From: UBA7803 sp040219935
GTDB lineage: Bacteria; Pseudomonadota; Gammaproteobacteria; Pseudomonadales; Azotimanducaceae
DNA: 64,000 nt
Reading direction: 5' to 3'
NCBI GenBank assembly: GCA_040219935.1
Contig: JAVJUA010000020.1
Location: 1 to 64,000 of the forward strand
Part shown: piece by piece, positions 41,295 to 55,112 of the stretch
Numbering within the stretch: the stretch's first letter is position 1
Layout: each line of letters begins with the position of its first letter
The notes under the pieces: model-generated
What the model saw: the letters and a program-made list of their open reading frames with translations, nothing else
The model's database searches: none
What the model was told of the DNA's origin: nothing
Program-made: the position numbers and the translations under genes

Positions 41295-43104
41295 TCAGCG
41301 GTACGCGCCGGCCTGAATGCGGTACAGCTCGGCATACGGCCCGTTGTTGACCAGCAGCGCCTCGTGGCTGCCCACCTCCACCAGCCGCGCACCATCCAGC
41401 ACCACGATCAGGTCCGCCATGCGCACCGTGCTGAAGCGGTGCGACACCAGCAGCGTGATGCGGCCACCGTCGCCACGGGCAGCGCCGGCATAACGCTCGA
41501 ACAGGGCGTGTTCGGTCTCGGCGTCCAGCGCCGCGGTGGGCTCGTCGAGGATCAGCAGCAGCGGCCGCTCGCGCATGAATCCCCGGGCCAGGGCCAGCTT
41601 CTGCCACTGCCCGAAGCTCACGTCCACGCCATCGGGCCAGGCCGGGCCGAGTTGGGTGTCGAGGCCGCGCACGAGCTGATCCACCAGCTCGGCCGCGCCG
41701 GCGCGGCCGACTGCGGCGCTCACGGCATCGGCGTCGTCGAGCCGGGGCAGGTCGCCCACCCCCACCGCCCGGCGCGCAGCCAGCTCGAAGCGGAAGAAGT
41801 CCTGAAAGGCGCCGGCGAGGCGCCCGCGCCAGGCGACGGGATCGATGTCGGCGAGGTCCCGGCCGTCCACCAGGATGCGGCCAGCGCTGGGCGGATACAG
41901 CCCGCAGAGCAGCTTCACCAGCGTCGACTTGCCGGCCCCGTTCTCTCCCACGACCGCAATCACAGCACCTGCGGGTAAGTGAAGGTTCACATCCTCGAGG
42001 ACGGGCCGATCGGTGCCCGGATACACGAACCACACGTGCTCGAGACGTATGCCATCGTCCAGACGGCCGGGCGCCGGCGCCCGGCCGCGGTCGGCCAGCG
42101 CCGCCGCGTAGTCCTCGAGCCAGGCCATACGCTTCGAGCCGTCGAGCCAGATGCCGCGCAGAAAGCCGATCTCGCCCACCGTGGCGCCGATGTAGGCCGA
42201 CAGCCGCGAGCCGGCGGCCAGCACCAGCAGCACGCTGCCCGCGCTGGCCGCGATGCCCCAGGCCACGAACACCACGGCGCCGACGAAGCCGGCGCCGAAC
42301 ACGGCCCAGGCCAGGGCGTGCCAGGCGGCGCTGTGCCAGCGCGCCCGGGACAGCGGGGCGTACCAGCGCTCCCAGGCGGCCCGGCGCTCACGCGCCAGCT
42401 CGGCCTCGAGCCGGGCCAGGCGCACCTCCTTGCCGGGCGGCGCGGTGGTGGCGGTGTCGAACAGGTGCCGGGCCAGGCGGTTGGACGAGGCGCCCCGCTC
42501 CTCGATCTGACGCTCTACCCCGGGCCGCCAGCTCGAGGTCAGCACCGTCGGCGCCGCGAACGCCAGCAGCAGCACCAGGGCCGGATGCACGCTGGCCAGC
42601 AGCACCAGCGTCACCCCCAGGCGCAGCACCCAGCCGCAAGTGGTGAACAGGGACAGGTACATGTGATCGAGCACGAACACCTGGTTGCGCAGCACCGCCA
42701 GCCGGTCCAGATAGTCGGCGCGCTCGTGGTGGGCCACCGAGCCCACCGACGCCTGCAGGTCAGCCACGTGAGACTCCAGGGCGATGGTCACCTGGTCCCG
42801 GAAGCGGCGCTGCACCCGATCCGAGATCACCCGCAGGAACCAGGTGGCCGCCGCCGAGGCGCCGAGGCCGACGGCGGCGATGGTCACCAGCCGCGTGTCG
42901 CCGCCGGCCAGGCCGTCCGCCAGGAACTTGAACCACAGCGCGATCAGCGCATCCGGCAGCGCGGCCAGCAGGCTGAGACCGAAGGCGGCGGACAGCAGCA
43001 GCGGCTGCGCCTGGTAGCCGCGCTTGAGCGCCCGCCACATGGATGCGAGCGCGGGCGGCACCGGCACCTCCGGCGGCTGCCGGAGCGACGGCCGCGTCGC
43101 GCTG

Positions 43105-43118
<14 letters not shown>
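41295..43118 (-). CDS. ABC exporter half-transporter (permease-ATPase), second gene of a pair
   Basis: A 607-residue protein with an N-terminal six-helix region and a C-terminal ATPase: Walker A VGENGAGKSTLVKLL, Walker B PLLLILDEPTAALD and H-loop LLVSHRFSTV. The signature motif reads VSFGQWQK instead of LSGGQ. ATG 43118 overlaps the end of the other half-transporter by 14 bases. Likely a heterodimeric exporter with one degenerate ATP site. Substrate unknown. Confidence 0.9.
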
Positions 43119-44982
<1,864 letters not shown>

Positions 44983-45073
44983 CCGGCGCCGCAGGCGCGC
45001 TCCCGGGCAGATTCATCCCCGGGGACGCGATGGTGATAGGCTTGCTTCAGTGTCGCCAGGGAAGGAGAGCGCA

Positions 45074-45556
45074 GTGAGCACGTTCAAGCTGACCGTGAAC
45101 GGCAAGGTCCACGAGGTCGATGTCAGTCCGCAGATGCCGCTCCTCTGGGTGCTTCGAGACAAGCTCAAGCTGACCGGAACAAAATACGGCTGCGGCATCG
45201 CCCAGTGCGGGGCATGCACCGTGCACATCGACGGTGCCGCCGTTCGCGCCTGCGTGGTGCCGATCTCCGCCGTCACCGGGGCGGTGACCACCATCGAAGG
45301 GCTGGCCCCCGGTGGCGACCTGCATCCCCTGCAGGCGGCCTGGATCGAGCACGACGTGCCGCAGTGCGGATACTGCCAGTCGGGGCAGATCATGAGCGCC
45401 GCGGCGCTGCTGGCGTCGAACCGACGGCCCAACGACAAGGACATCGACGCCGCGCTGGCCGGCAACTACTGCCGCTGTGGTACGTACGTGCGAATCCGCC
45501 GCGCCGTGCACACGGCAGCCTCCTACTACGACGCCTCAACGGGGGCAGGCCTGTGA
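45074..45556 (+). CDS. Molybdenum hydroxylase (2Fe-2S) small subunit, isoquinoline 1-oxidoreductase alpha type (copy 2)
   Basis: A 160-residue iron-sulfur subunit with ligands Cys40, Cys45, Cys48 and Cys60 (GCGIAQCGACTVHIDG) and the second cluster region (QCGYCQSGQI, YCRCGTYVRI). The start is GTG 45074 with a good GAAGGAG site. Close to copy 1 at 14830 in every motif. Forms an operon with the large subunit and the SnoaL-like gene. Confidence 0.92.
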   Translation: MSTFKLTVNGKVHEVDVSPQMPLLWVLRDKLKLTGTKYGCGIAQCGACTVHIDGAAVRACVVPISAVTGAVTTIEGLAPGGDLHPLQAAWIEHDVPQCGYCQSGQIMSAAALLASNRRPNDKDIDAALAGNYCRCGTYVRIRRAVHTAASYYDASTGAGL

Positions 45557-45567
45557 GCGGCCCGGGG

Positions 45568-47793
45568 ATGAACCGCAGGGAACTCCTCAAGGTGGTCGCG
45601 CTGGCGGGCGGCGGGCTGCTGCTGGAGCTGCGGCTGTCCACGCCGGCCAGCGCCCAGGAGCCGGAAATGCTGCTCCGCTCCCGGGAGCTCAACGCCTTCA
45701 TTCAGATCGCCCCGGACGGCGAGATCACCATCTACTCGAGCCTGCCCGAGATGGGTCAGGGGGTGAAGACGGCGCTGCCGATGATCGTCGCCGAAGAGAT
45801 GGGTGCCCGCTGGGAAGATGTCCGTGTCATCCAGGCGCCGGTGGATGCGTCCCGCTTCGGCCTGCAGGGTGCCGGAGGCTCTACGTCGATCCCCCGGGAC
45901 ATGGGCGCGATGCGGCGCATGGGCGCCTCAGCGCGGGAAATGCTGATCGGGGCGGCGGCCCTGCTGATGGAGGTGGATCGCGAAGACCTCGAGGCCAGAG
46001 ACAGCCGGGTGGTTCATGCGTCCGGCGAGAGTCGCAGCTTCGGCCAGCTAGCCGCACTCGCGGCAGAGCAGCCGGTGCCCGACCCTGAAACGCTGTCGTT
46101 CAAGGATCCCCGCTCATACACGATCATCGGCACCGCCATCAGCGGGGTCGACAACCTGGTGATCGCCACCGGTCGCTCCGAGTTCGGGATCGACGTCGAC
46201 ATCCCGGGGATGAGGTACGCCAGCTACACACGCTGCCCCCGCATCGGGGGCAGCGCCGTCCGTTTCAACGAGGCGGAGATCAAGCGGCTGCCGGGGATCA
46301 TCGACGCGTTCATTCTCGAGCCTGATGCCCGCTCCGGCAGGGCGTCCATGGTCTTTCTGGAAGGGCTCGCCGCCCTGCGCGGTGGGGTGGCCATTGTCGG
46401 CGAAGACACCTGGTCGGTGCTGGACGCCAAGTCGAAGCTGGTCGTCGACTGGGACGAGTCAGCCGCCTCCGACGACGACTGGTCGCAGATGACCGATCGG
46501 GCGAAGGCGATTGCGCGCGAGGGTGGCGGTGACGTGCGCCGGCCGGGAAGCTCCGTCGACGCGGCGTTCGCCGATGACGGCAACCGGGTGATTGAGGCCT
46601 TCTACCAGTTTCCCTTCGTCGCCCATGTCTGCATGGAGCCCATGAACTGCACGGCCGACTACCGCAAGGGCCGCAATGGCGAAGCAGACACGCTGGAGAT
46701 CTGGATCGGCAGCCAGTTTCCGGCCCAGGTGAAGGAGGTCGCGCAGCACCTGCTCGGACTCGACCCGGACAACGTCAAGGTGAACCTGATGCGCCTGGGC
46801 GGCGGCTTCGGCCGGCGGGCCGTCCACGATTTCGCCGCCGAGGCCATGGCGATCTCGCAGCGGGCGGGCGTTCCCGTGAAGCTGACCTGGACCCGAACCG
46901 ACGACATTTACAACGACTTCTTCCGGGCCGGCGGGTTCGAAAACATGAAGGGGGCCGTGAACGCGCAAGGCCAGCTCGTTGCCCTGGATCAGCACTACAT
47001 AGGCTTTGCGAAGGACGGCAATCCGGTCATCGGGTCCGGTCTACATGGCAACGAACTGACGATGGCCGCCCTGAAGAACACGCGCGTTCGCCAGACCATG
47101 ATGGAGATCGCAACACCCTGCGGCGCCTGGCGGGCGCCGGGATCCAATACCAACGCGTTCGTCGAGCAGAGCTTTCTCCACGAGCTCGCCGTGCTCGCCG
47201 GCCGCGATCACGTCGAGTTCCTGCTGGAGCTGATGGCGCCGCGCCGCTGGCTGAGCGAGGGCGACGTGAATGCCCTGAACACCGGGCGCGCCATGGACGT
47301 GATCCGGCTAGCGGCGGAGAAGGCAGGCTGGGGTCGGGAGATGCCGGAAGGCTCGGGTCTCGGCATGGCCTTCTACTTCTGCCACGCCGCCCACGTCGCG
47401 GAGGTGGCCGAGGTGCGCGTCGATGCGAATCGGAACTTCTACGTCGAGAGGGTGACCGTCGCGGTGGACGTTGGCCCCATCATCAACATGAGCGGCGCCA
47501 TCAGCCAGGTCCAGGGCTCCGTCGTCGATGGGCTCAGCACCATGGCGCTGCAGCAGATCACGATGCAGGGCGGCGTGATCCAGCAGACCAACTTCCACGA
47601 CTATCCGGTGATGCGGATCGCCCCGACGCCCGAGATCGACGTGCACTTCATCCAGAGCGACCACCCGTCGACCGGTCTCGGCGAGCCGGCGCTGCCGCCG
47701 TTGGCCCCGGCGGTGACCAATGCGATCTTCGCCGCGACCGGCGTACGCATCCGGTCGATGCCGCTGAGCGGAGAAGGCTTCAAGCTGGCATAG
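45568..47793 (+). CDS. Molybdenum hydroxylase large (molybdopterin) subunit, isoquinoline 1-oxidoreductase beta type (copy 2)
   Basis: A 741-residue subunit with a twin-arginine signal (MNRRELLKVVALAGGG, cleavage after ASAQ). Molybdopterin motifs: LMRLGGGFGRR, PCGAWRAPGSNTNAF and GLGEPALPPLAPAV with the catalytic Glu. It lacks the lipobox of copy 1. GTG 45553, overlapping the small-subunit stop, is an alternative start. Probably periplasmic and oxidising an aldehyde or heterocycle. Confidence 0.92.
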   Translation: MNRRELLKVVALAGGGLLLELRLSTPASAQEPEMLLRSRELNAFIQIAPDGEITIYSSLPEMGQGVKTALPMIVAEEMGARWEDVRVIQAPVDASRFGLQGAGGSTSIPRDMGAMRRMGASAREMLIGAAALLMEVDREDLEARDSRVVHASGESRSFGQLAALAAEQPVPDPETLSFKDPRSYTIIGTAISGVDNLVIATGRSEFGIDVDIPGMRYASYTRCPRIGGSAVRFNEAEIKRLPGIIDAFILEPDARSGRASMVFLEGLAALRGGVAIVGEDTWSVLDAKSKLVVDWDESAASDDDWSQMTDRAKAIAREGGGDVRRPGSSVDAAFADDGNRVIEAFYQFPFVAHVCMEPMNCTADYRKGRNGEADTLEIWIGSQFPAQVKEVAQHLLGLDPDNVKVNLMRLGGGFGRRAVHDFAAEAMAISQRAGVPVKLTWTRTDDIYNDFFRAGGFENMKGAVNAQGQLVALDQHYIGFAKDGNPVIGSGLHGNELTMAALKNTRVRQTMMEIATPCGAWRAPGSNTNAFVEQSFLHELAVLAGRDHVEFLLELMAPRRWLSEGDVNALNTGRAMDVIRLAAEKAGWGREMPEGSGLGMAFYFCHAAHVAEVAEVRVDANRNFYVERVTVAVDVGPIINMSGAISQVQGSVVDGLSTMALQQITMQGGVIQQTNFHDYPVMRIAPTPEIDVHFIQSDHPSTGLGEPALPPLAPAVTNAIFAATGVRIRSMPLSGEGFKLA

Positions 47794-47804
47794 GTAGGAC
47801 ACGT

Positions 47805-48227
47805 ATGAAGAACGACCACGATCCGCTGGAAGCCAACAAGGCGGTGGTGCTCGCATTCTGGAAGGCGTTTTCCGAGAGCCGCTTCGATGCGGCGCTGGAG
47901 CTGCTAGACGCCGACGCCACCTGGTGGGTGGCGGGCACGACGGACATCTCCGGCACCTACACCAAGGCGCAGTTCACCGAGCTGGTAATGGGGGTCGCAG
48001 AGGGCACGGATGGCGGCATCCAGGTCACGCCCACCAACCTCACCGCTGAGGGCGACCGGGTCGCCATGGAAGCCGAGTCCTACGGCCGCATGAAGAGCGG
48101 CAAGATCTACAACAACTTCTACCACTTCCAGCACGTGCTGCGCGACGGCAAGCTCATCACCGTTCGCGAGTATCTGGACACGCAGCACGTGCAGGACGTG
48201 TTCGGGGCCGACCAGACGCCCTCCTGA
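47805..48227 (+). CDS. SnoaL-like protein
   Basis: A 140-residue SnoaL/NTF2-fold protein: NKAVVLAFWKAFSESRFDAA, LDADATWWVAGTTDISGTY, YNNFYHFQHVLRDGKLITVREYLD compressed across the C-terminal half. It starts 11 bases after the molybdenum subunit, so is in that operon. Such proteins can be isomerases, dehydratases or carriers in degradation of ring compounds. Its stop lies inside a strong hairpin. Confidence 0.85.
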   Translation: MKNDHDPLEANKAVVLAFWKAFSESRFDAALELLDADATWWVAGTTDISGTYTKAQFTELVMGVAEGTDGGIQVTPTNLTAEGDRVAMEAESYGRMKSGKIYNNFYHFQHVLRDGKLITVREYLDTQHVQDVFGADQTPS

Positions 48228-48247
48228 GAACGGTGCTCAGGAGGGCG
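48217..48247. terminator. Bidirectional hairpin between convergent SnoaL-like and TonB-receptor genes
   Basis: CGCCCTCCTGAG (48217-48228) pairs perfectly with CTCAGGAGGGCG (48236-48247), a 12-bp stem with a 7-base loop, overlapping the SnoaL-like stop codon. It lies between two convergent genes and probably stops transcripts from both sides, although there is no T-tract. Confidence 0.65.
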
Positions 48248-48276
48248 GAGGTCGCGTCAGGCGCGCCTGGACGGGA

Positions 48277-50521
48277 TCAGAAGTCCAAGCGCACGACAGC
48301 ACCGTAGGTGCGCGGCGGCCGGATGGCCGTGTACGTCCACAAGCCGGCGAACGCGGGGCTGGTGCCTACGTCATAAGCCTGCGTCCACGAGTCGTCCTCG
48401 GTCAGGTTGAGGCCCCAGACGCTGACGCTGAGGTTGTTGATCGCGTAGGTGATGGAAGCATCCAGCACCGTGTGCGAGTCGACCGAGCTCTGCGGCGAGT
48501 TCAGGAACGTCAGCTCCATGTCGTCGACGTAGCGCAGCGCGGCGCGCGCCGTGACCTGACCGGGACCCACCGGGAAGGTGAGCACCGGCGCAACGGCGGC
48601 GGTCACTTCCGGCGCCCGGCGCAGCTCGAGGTTGGACAGGTCGAGTCCGAGCGCCGGATCTTCGAGCTCGTCGTACTCGGCATCGAGCAGGCCCAGGTTG
48701 CCTTCCAGGGTGAAGTAGGCGTTGACCAGCCAGCTGAAGTCGACCTCGAGGCCGTTGATGGAGGCCTCGGACGCGTTCACCACCAGCGTCTGCTGGCCGG
48801 TGCCACCGGCCACCGGAACGCTCTGCTCTTCCTGCTTGTCCTGGTAGTCCATCATGAAGGCAGCGACGTTGAAGCGCAGGCGGCCGTCCAGCCACTCGCT
48901 CTTCATGCCCACTTCGAAGTTGTCCACCGTCTCCGGGTCGTAAGGGGTAGACGCCGAGATGTACTCGCCGCCGCCGGGACGGCCGTTGAAACCACCGGCC
49001 CGGAAGCCCTTGGAGTAGAGCCCGTAGAACATCAGCCGGTCGTCGGCCTGGAAGCGCAGGCCCACCTTGGGCGTGAACTCGTTCCACGACTCGTCGAACG
49101 GGTTGTCGGGATTGCCGCGGATGGCGAGCTGGGGCGTCAGCGGATCGACGACGGCGCTCTCCTTCTCGTCCTTCGTGTAACGGCCGCCCAGGGTGAGCGT
49201 CCAGCGGTCGGCCAGCAGGTAGTCGGCCTCGACGAAAAAGGCGTAGGACTCGGTGGTCTGAGCGACGGTCTGGAACACGGGGAACACCACCGAGTCGTCG
49301 AAGCCGGCGCCGGGCACGCCGAGGATGGCTCCGAAGCCGATGTAGCTGGTCAGGTCAATGCGGTAGTCCGACTCCCAGTAGTACACGCCGGCCGTGTAGC
49401 TGAGGCGGTCGCCGTCGTAGTTCAGGCGCAGCTCGTAGCTGTCCTGGTCCCAGGTGGCCGGCCGGTCGGTGTGATAGAGCGTCAGCGGCGTGGAGTCCCA
49501 GTCCTGATAGACCTCCTCGTCGGTCTCGAACCGGCCGTAGACGAACTCGAGCCCGTACTGGTCATTGATGTCCCACGACGCGTTGAGGATGTGGGTCTCG
49601 GTGTCGAAGTACGTCTGATACGGCGGGTCGTCGTTCTGCAGCACGGTGTAGTCGCTGCCCGACTGCGGCGTCTGCAGCCCCTGGGCGCACTGGCCATACA
49701 GCGCGCAGAAGATCTGATCGGGCTGGGCGAGGTTGTGCAGGGTGTTGGCGTCCTGCTCCTGCTCGGACTTGTCGAATCGGTAATAGATTTCCGTGTTGTC
49801 GGTGGGGGTCCAGAGCACGCTCGGGCTGATCACCTGGTACTCCGACTCGCCTACGTCGCGACCCAGGGTGGCGTTGCGGAACCAGCCGTCGCTTTCGCGC
49901 CTGGCGCCGCCCAGGCGGAAAGCCAGCTGATCAGAGGCGGTGACGTTCAGATACGCATCGATCTGCATGTCGCCGTGGTTGCCGGCGCCGGCACGCACCG
50001 AGCCTGACACGCCGTCGAAATCGGGCCGGCTGCGGGTGACGTTGATGACGCCGCCGATGGAGTTGCGGCCGAACAGCGTGCCCTGAGGGCCGCGCAGCAC
50101 CTCGACGCTCTGCAGGTCGATGGCCTTCAACATGGCGCCGGAGTTGACGCCGATGAACACGCCGTCGACCACCACGCCCACCGTGGGGTCGAAGTTCTTC
50201 TCCACGTCGGTGGTGCCGATGCCGCGAATGGCGATGGCGGCCGGGCTGCCGGGGCCCTGCTGGATGTCGCTGACCACCAGGTTCGGCGCCATGTTCTGCA
50301 GGGTCTGCAGATCGGCGTCGAAGCGGATGCGCAGATCCTCGCCGCTGAGCGCGCTCAACGACATGCCCACTTCCTGCAGGCTCTCCTCGCGCTTGCGCGC
50401 GGTCACCACGATCTCTTCGAGCACCAGCGACTCGGATTGTGCCCATGTCGCCGGTGGCGCGATGACGCACAGCGCCAGGGGTCAGAACCCCTGCGAGCAG
50501 CGTCTGAATACCTTTCTTCAT
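48277..50521 (-). CDS. TonB-dependent outer-membrane receptor with an apparent frameshift in the signal peptide
   Basis: The main frame (from about 50475 down) has EEIVVTARKREESLQEV, the plug domain (IAIRGIGTTDVEKNF, LRGPQGTLFGRNSIGGVIN) and a 22-strand-type barrel ending VVRLDF. It has no start with a signal peptide. A second frame starts at ATG 50521 with GAGGGAGAG and reads MKKGIQTLLAGVL, and the original frame then reads LALCVIAPPATWAQSESLVL. The two join if one base is removed from CCCC (complement of GGGG at 50478-50481), giving a perfect signal peptide. So the gene is either recently frameshifted or the base is a sequencing error. Substrate likely a small organic or iron complex. Confidence 0.85.
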
Positions 50522-50603
50522 CTCTCCCTCCTGACCTGCTGGCCTGCATCTCGGGTCGGTGCGCTTCGCGGATGGCCCGGGCGCGGATTTCCTCCGGCCG
50601 AAC

Positions 50604-50617
50604 CGTTCCCGGGAACG
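50604..50617. promoter_or_regulatory. 14-bp palindrome upstream of the TonB receptor
   Basis: CGTTCCCGGGAACG is a perfect palindrome 83 bp upstream of the receptor start, in the 251-bp gap between it and the monooxygenase gene. Possible operator; the rest of the gap shows nothing else recognisable. Confidence 0.35.
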
Positions 50618-50772
50618 CAACGGACATGGGTATCTAGGATCAGTGCGGCGTTCGAGGTCATGGCATGTGCCACCCTCTTCATGCACCTGGCGTCAACTGC
50701 TCTGGCCGTAGCCAGCTCCCCTACGCGTACTGCGCACAACGAAAGCGAAGCTATAGGCTCGACCAACCGGTG

Positions 50773-52374
<1,602 letters not shown>

Positions 52375-52451
52375 TCCTTCGCTCACGGCCACCCTCCCCT
52401 GATCGACCGGCCTAGTCTGGGCCAGATCGATGGCGGTGCCAAGGAAGCGGC

Positions 52452-53318
52452 CTAGCCGGCGACCGCCACCCAGATCTCCACCGTTCCGAACCCGGTTTCC
52501 GGATCGAAGGCGTCGCCATAGCGCTCGAAGTCGGGTGCTTCGATCGGCTCCAGGCCGCCAGCGGCCAGACCATGGGTCCACACCGCACGCGTGGTGCGGC
52601 GGATATCGGCGATGTGGCCGCTGTGCACGAACACCGCATACCGGCGCGGCGGCAGCTCGATGCGCCGCATGCCGGCAGGGACATCGTCGAAGCGGCTCAC
52701 CGCCACGGCGGCCACATACTCCAGGTCGGCATCGTCACCGCCCGCGCAGCAGACGCCGAACGTGTCGTTGCCGACCCGATGCGCGATCGTCTCGATGCGC
52801 GGCACGAACCGCTGCCACAGGGAGGGGATGCCGTGAATGGTAGCGAAGGTGTATCGCTCTGCCAGGCCGACGATGCGCAGGGCTTCGCCGTTGACGATGC
52901 GGGGTGGGTCGAGCGCGACCGTTTCCTCGTTGTCCACGTCCATGGTCTCCGTCAGAGCCAACGCGCCGAGCGCGCCTTCGCGCCGTACCTGCTCGGGCGT
53001 GCGGCCGAACTGGGCCCGAAACGCCCGGGTGAAGGCTTCGTGGGAGCCATAGCCCCAGTTCAGGGCCACGGCCAGAATGTCGGGGGCCCCGGCAGCCAGC
53101 GCCCGGGCCGCCTCGGTCAGGCGCCGGCGGCGCTGGTAGTGCATCACCGGCATGCCGGTCACCGCCAGGAACGTGCGCGCCAGCCGGAACCTGGAAACGC
53201 CGGACACGGCGGCTACGTCGTCGAGGGCCAGGTCCCGCGCCAGATGCGCCTCGACATACCAGAGCGCGCGCCGCACCGGCGCCGACCGGTCGCCGCCACC
53301 GTCAGCGCGCGCGCTCAT
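52452..53318 (-). CDS. AraC-family regulator with GyrI-like effector domain
   Basis: A 288-residue activator: N-terminal AraC double helix-turn-helix (ALWYVEAHLARDLALDDVAA, VSGVSRFRLARTF, YGSHEAFTRAFRAQFGRTPE) and a C-terminal GyrI-like ligand-binding domain (LPPRRYAVFVHSGHI). Arrangement resembles Rob. Its start overlaps the end of the upstream amidohydrolase gene by 17 bases, so both are co-transcribed. Likely responds to a small amphipathic compound. Confidence 0.9.
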   Translation of the reverse strand: MSARADGGGDRSAPVRRALWYVEAHLARDLALDDVAAVSGVSRFRLARTFLAVTGMPVMHYQRRRRLTEAARALAAGAPDILAVALNWGYGSHEAFTRAFRAQFGRTPEQVRREGALGALALTETMDVDNEETVALDPPRIVNGEALRIVGLAERYTFATIHGIPSLWQRFVPRIETIAHRVGNDTFGVCCAGGDDADLEYVAAVAVSRFDDVPAGMRRIELPPRRYAVFVHSGHIADIRRTTRAVWTHGLAAGGLEPIEAPDFERYGDAFDPETGFGTVEIWVAVAG

Positions 53319-54516
53319 GAACCACGCGCCCGCCGCGAATGGTCATCACCACGTCGGCGAACGCGGCCACGTCCACCGCGGGATCGCTGCCCAGCAGCAC
53401 CAGATCGCCGGGCGCACCGGGCTCGACGGCGCCGGACTCGCCGGCGAAACGCCGCGCCGGATTGCGGGTGAGGGCGTGATGAATGGCGATCCAGTCCATG
53501 CCCGCGCGCGCCATCAGCCGCAGCTCGGCGGCGGTGTCGTAGTCGCGCATGTAGCCGACGTCGGTGCCGAACAGGACCTCGCCGCCGGCGCGGTGGTACT
53601 CGCCGAGCTGGGCCACACCGGCAGCCTCGAAGGCGCGAATGCCGTCCTCGGGCACGCCGGCGCGGGCCAGCTCCCAGCGCCACAGCTTCAGGGTCGGGAT
53701 CAACGCCACGTCGCGCGCCAGCATCGACCGCACTAGGCCATCGCCCAGCGGCCCGGCCGGCGGCGCAGTGTGCACCACCACGTCGACGCCGTTCTCCACC
53801 GCGTTGACCAGGCCGTCGCGGTCGGTAGGGTGGGCCATGACGAAGCTGCCGCGAGCGTGGGCCGCATCCGCCACCGCCCGGATCACCGCCGGCCGCATCA
53901 GGATCGTCTCGGTAGGGGACATGAACGAGCCGGAGAAGAGCTTGATGCCCTGCGCACCGGCGTCGAGATAGGCATCCACCGCCGGCTTCGCCTCGGCGGG
54001 CGCCGCCAGCTCCGGCAGGGTGATTCCCGGCAGATAGGCCGGGGTGCCGCCGGTGTGGACGAAGCTGCCGTTGGCAAGCCACACGCGGGGGCCATCCAGC
54101 CGACCGGATTCGATGGCGGCGACCAGCCGCAGCGAATCCTCGAGAAACGACCCGGTGTCGACCACGGACGTGAAGCCGTAGCTCAGCAGCATGTCCCGCA
54201 GCACCGGTTGCGGATCTTCGACCAGCGCCGGATCGGTGAGGTGCACATGACTGTTCCAGAAGCCGGCGCTGGCCACCCGGCCGCCTCCATCGATCACGGG
54301 CAGGCCGGCGGTCTCGAGCCCCGTGCCGACCTCGGCGATGCGGCCGCCGCGAATGAGGATAGTGGCATCGGGCACGCGGGCGGCACCCGGCGCCGGGATC
54401 AGGTCGACGTTGGTGACGGCCAGATCGCCGGCCGCGGCGGCGCCGCAGGCGCTGATCAGCACGGCCAGCCGCAGCAGCCGGCGAGTGGCACGGGCAAGTG
54501 AATCAAGAATTCGCAT
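53302..54516 (-). CDS. Exported amidohydrolase (imidazolonepropionase/prolidase-like)
   Basis: A 404-residue metal-dependent hydrolase with a signal peptide (LAVLISACGAAAAG). Metal-binding motifs: FWNSHVHLTDP (HxH), IKLFSG with the Lys position, MAHPTDRDGL (His), VHTAPPAG (His) and FGTDVGYMRD (Asp). The C-terminal GDLVLLGSDPA is the usual amidohydrolase ending. Periplasmic; substrate unknown. Overlaps the AraC gene start. Confidence 0.87.
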   Translation of the reverse strand: MRILDSLARATRRLLRLAVLISACGAAAAGDLAVTNVDLIPAPGAARVPDATILIRGGRIAEVGTGLETAGLPVIDGGGRVASAGFWNSHVHLTDPALVEDPQPVLRDMLLSYGFTSVVDTGSFLEDSLRLVAAIESGRLDGPRVWLANGSFVHTGGTPAYLPGITLPELAAPAEAKPAVDAYLDAGAQGIKLFSGSFMSPTETILMRPAVIRAVADAAHARGSFVMAHPTDRDGLVNAVENGVDVVVHTAPPAGPLGDGLVRSMLARDVALIPTLKLWRWELARAGVPEDGIRAFEAAGVAQLGEYHRAGGEVLFGTDVGYMRDYDTAAELRLMARAGMDWIAIHHALTRNPARRFAGESGAVEPGAPGDLVLLGSDPAVDVAAFADVVMTIRGGRVVHERAR

Positions 54517-54625
54517 GCTGGAAACTCCGTCGCTCTGGCGGCATCGGTGCCGCTTCGAAGGCAGAATCTAGCAACCCACCAGCAACGGCGCTTGATCGTC
54601 GTTGCCACCGACCGGAGGCCGCGCC

Positions 54626-55084
54626 ATGACCAGCGCCTATGATCCGTCCCGCTACCCGCCGTTCGCGGTGACCGTGGATGTCGCCCTGTTCCGCGAGCGG
54701 GATGACCGGCTCGAGCTGCTGCTGATCCGCCGCGCCCGGGAGCCGTTCGCCGGCCACTGGGCCCTGCCCGGTGGCTTCAAGGACCCCGATGAGACGCTGG
54801 ACCAGGCCGCCGCGCGCGAGCTGCGGGAGGAAACCGGCCTCGGTGCCGCCAGCGGGCTGCGTCAGCTCGGCGCCTACGGCGATCCTGGCCGCGATCCCCG
54901 CACCAACGTGGTGACCGTGGTCTACGTGGGCCGGGCTGCGGCCGAGGCCGAGCCGGCGGCCGACGACGATGCCGCCCATGCCGAGTTCCGCGCCGTGGAC
55001 GACGTGCTGGCGGACCCCGGGCGGCTCGCCTTCGACCATGCCCGCATCATCGCCGACGCGGTGGCCAGCGTGCGCGGCAGGTAG
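54626..55084 (+). CDS. NUDIX hydrolase
   Basis: A 152-residue NUDIX protein with a complete box: GGFKDPDETL then RELREETGL. The N-terminus YPPFAVTVDVALFRERDD resembles the ADP-ribose/NrtR-associated group. ATG 54626 has CGGAGG upstream. It would hydrolyse a nucleoside diphosphate linked compound. Divergent from the amidohydrolase. Confidence 0.9.
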   Translation: MTSAYDPSRYPPFAVTVDVALFRERDDRLELLLIRRAREPFAGHWALPGGFKDPDETLDQAAARELREETGLGAASGLRQLGAYGDPGRDPRTNVVTVVYVGRAAAEAEPAADDDAAHAEFRAVDDVLADPGRLAFDHARIIADAVASVRGR

Positions 55085-55112
55085 CGTGAACGGGCACTAG
55101 TGTGCGGTCACC

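Noticed and set aside
49931..50686. 251-codon frame at the 5' end of the TonB receptor gene as a separate protein
   Set aside because: Only its MKKGIQTLLAGVL segment is meaningful and belongs to the receptor signal peptide; the rest is out-of-frame receptor sequence.
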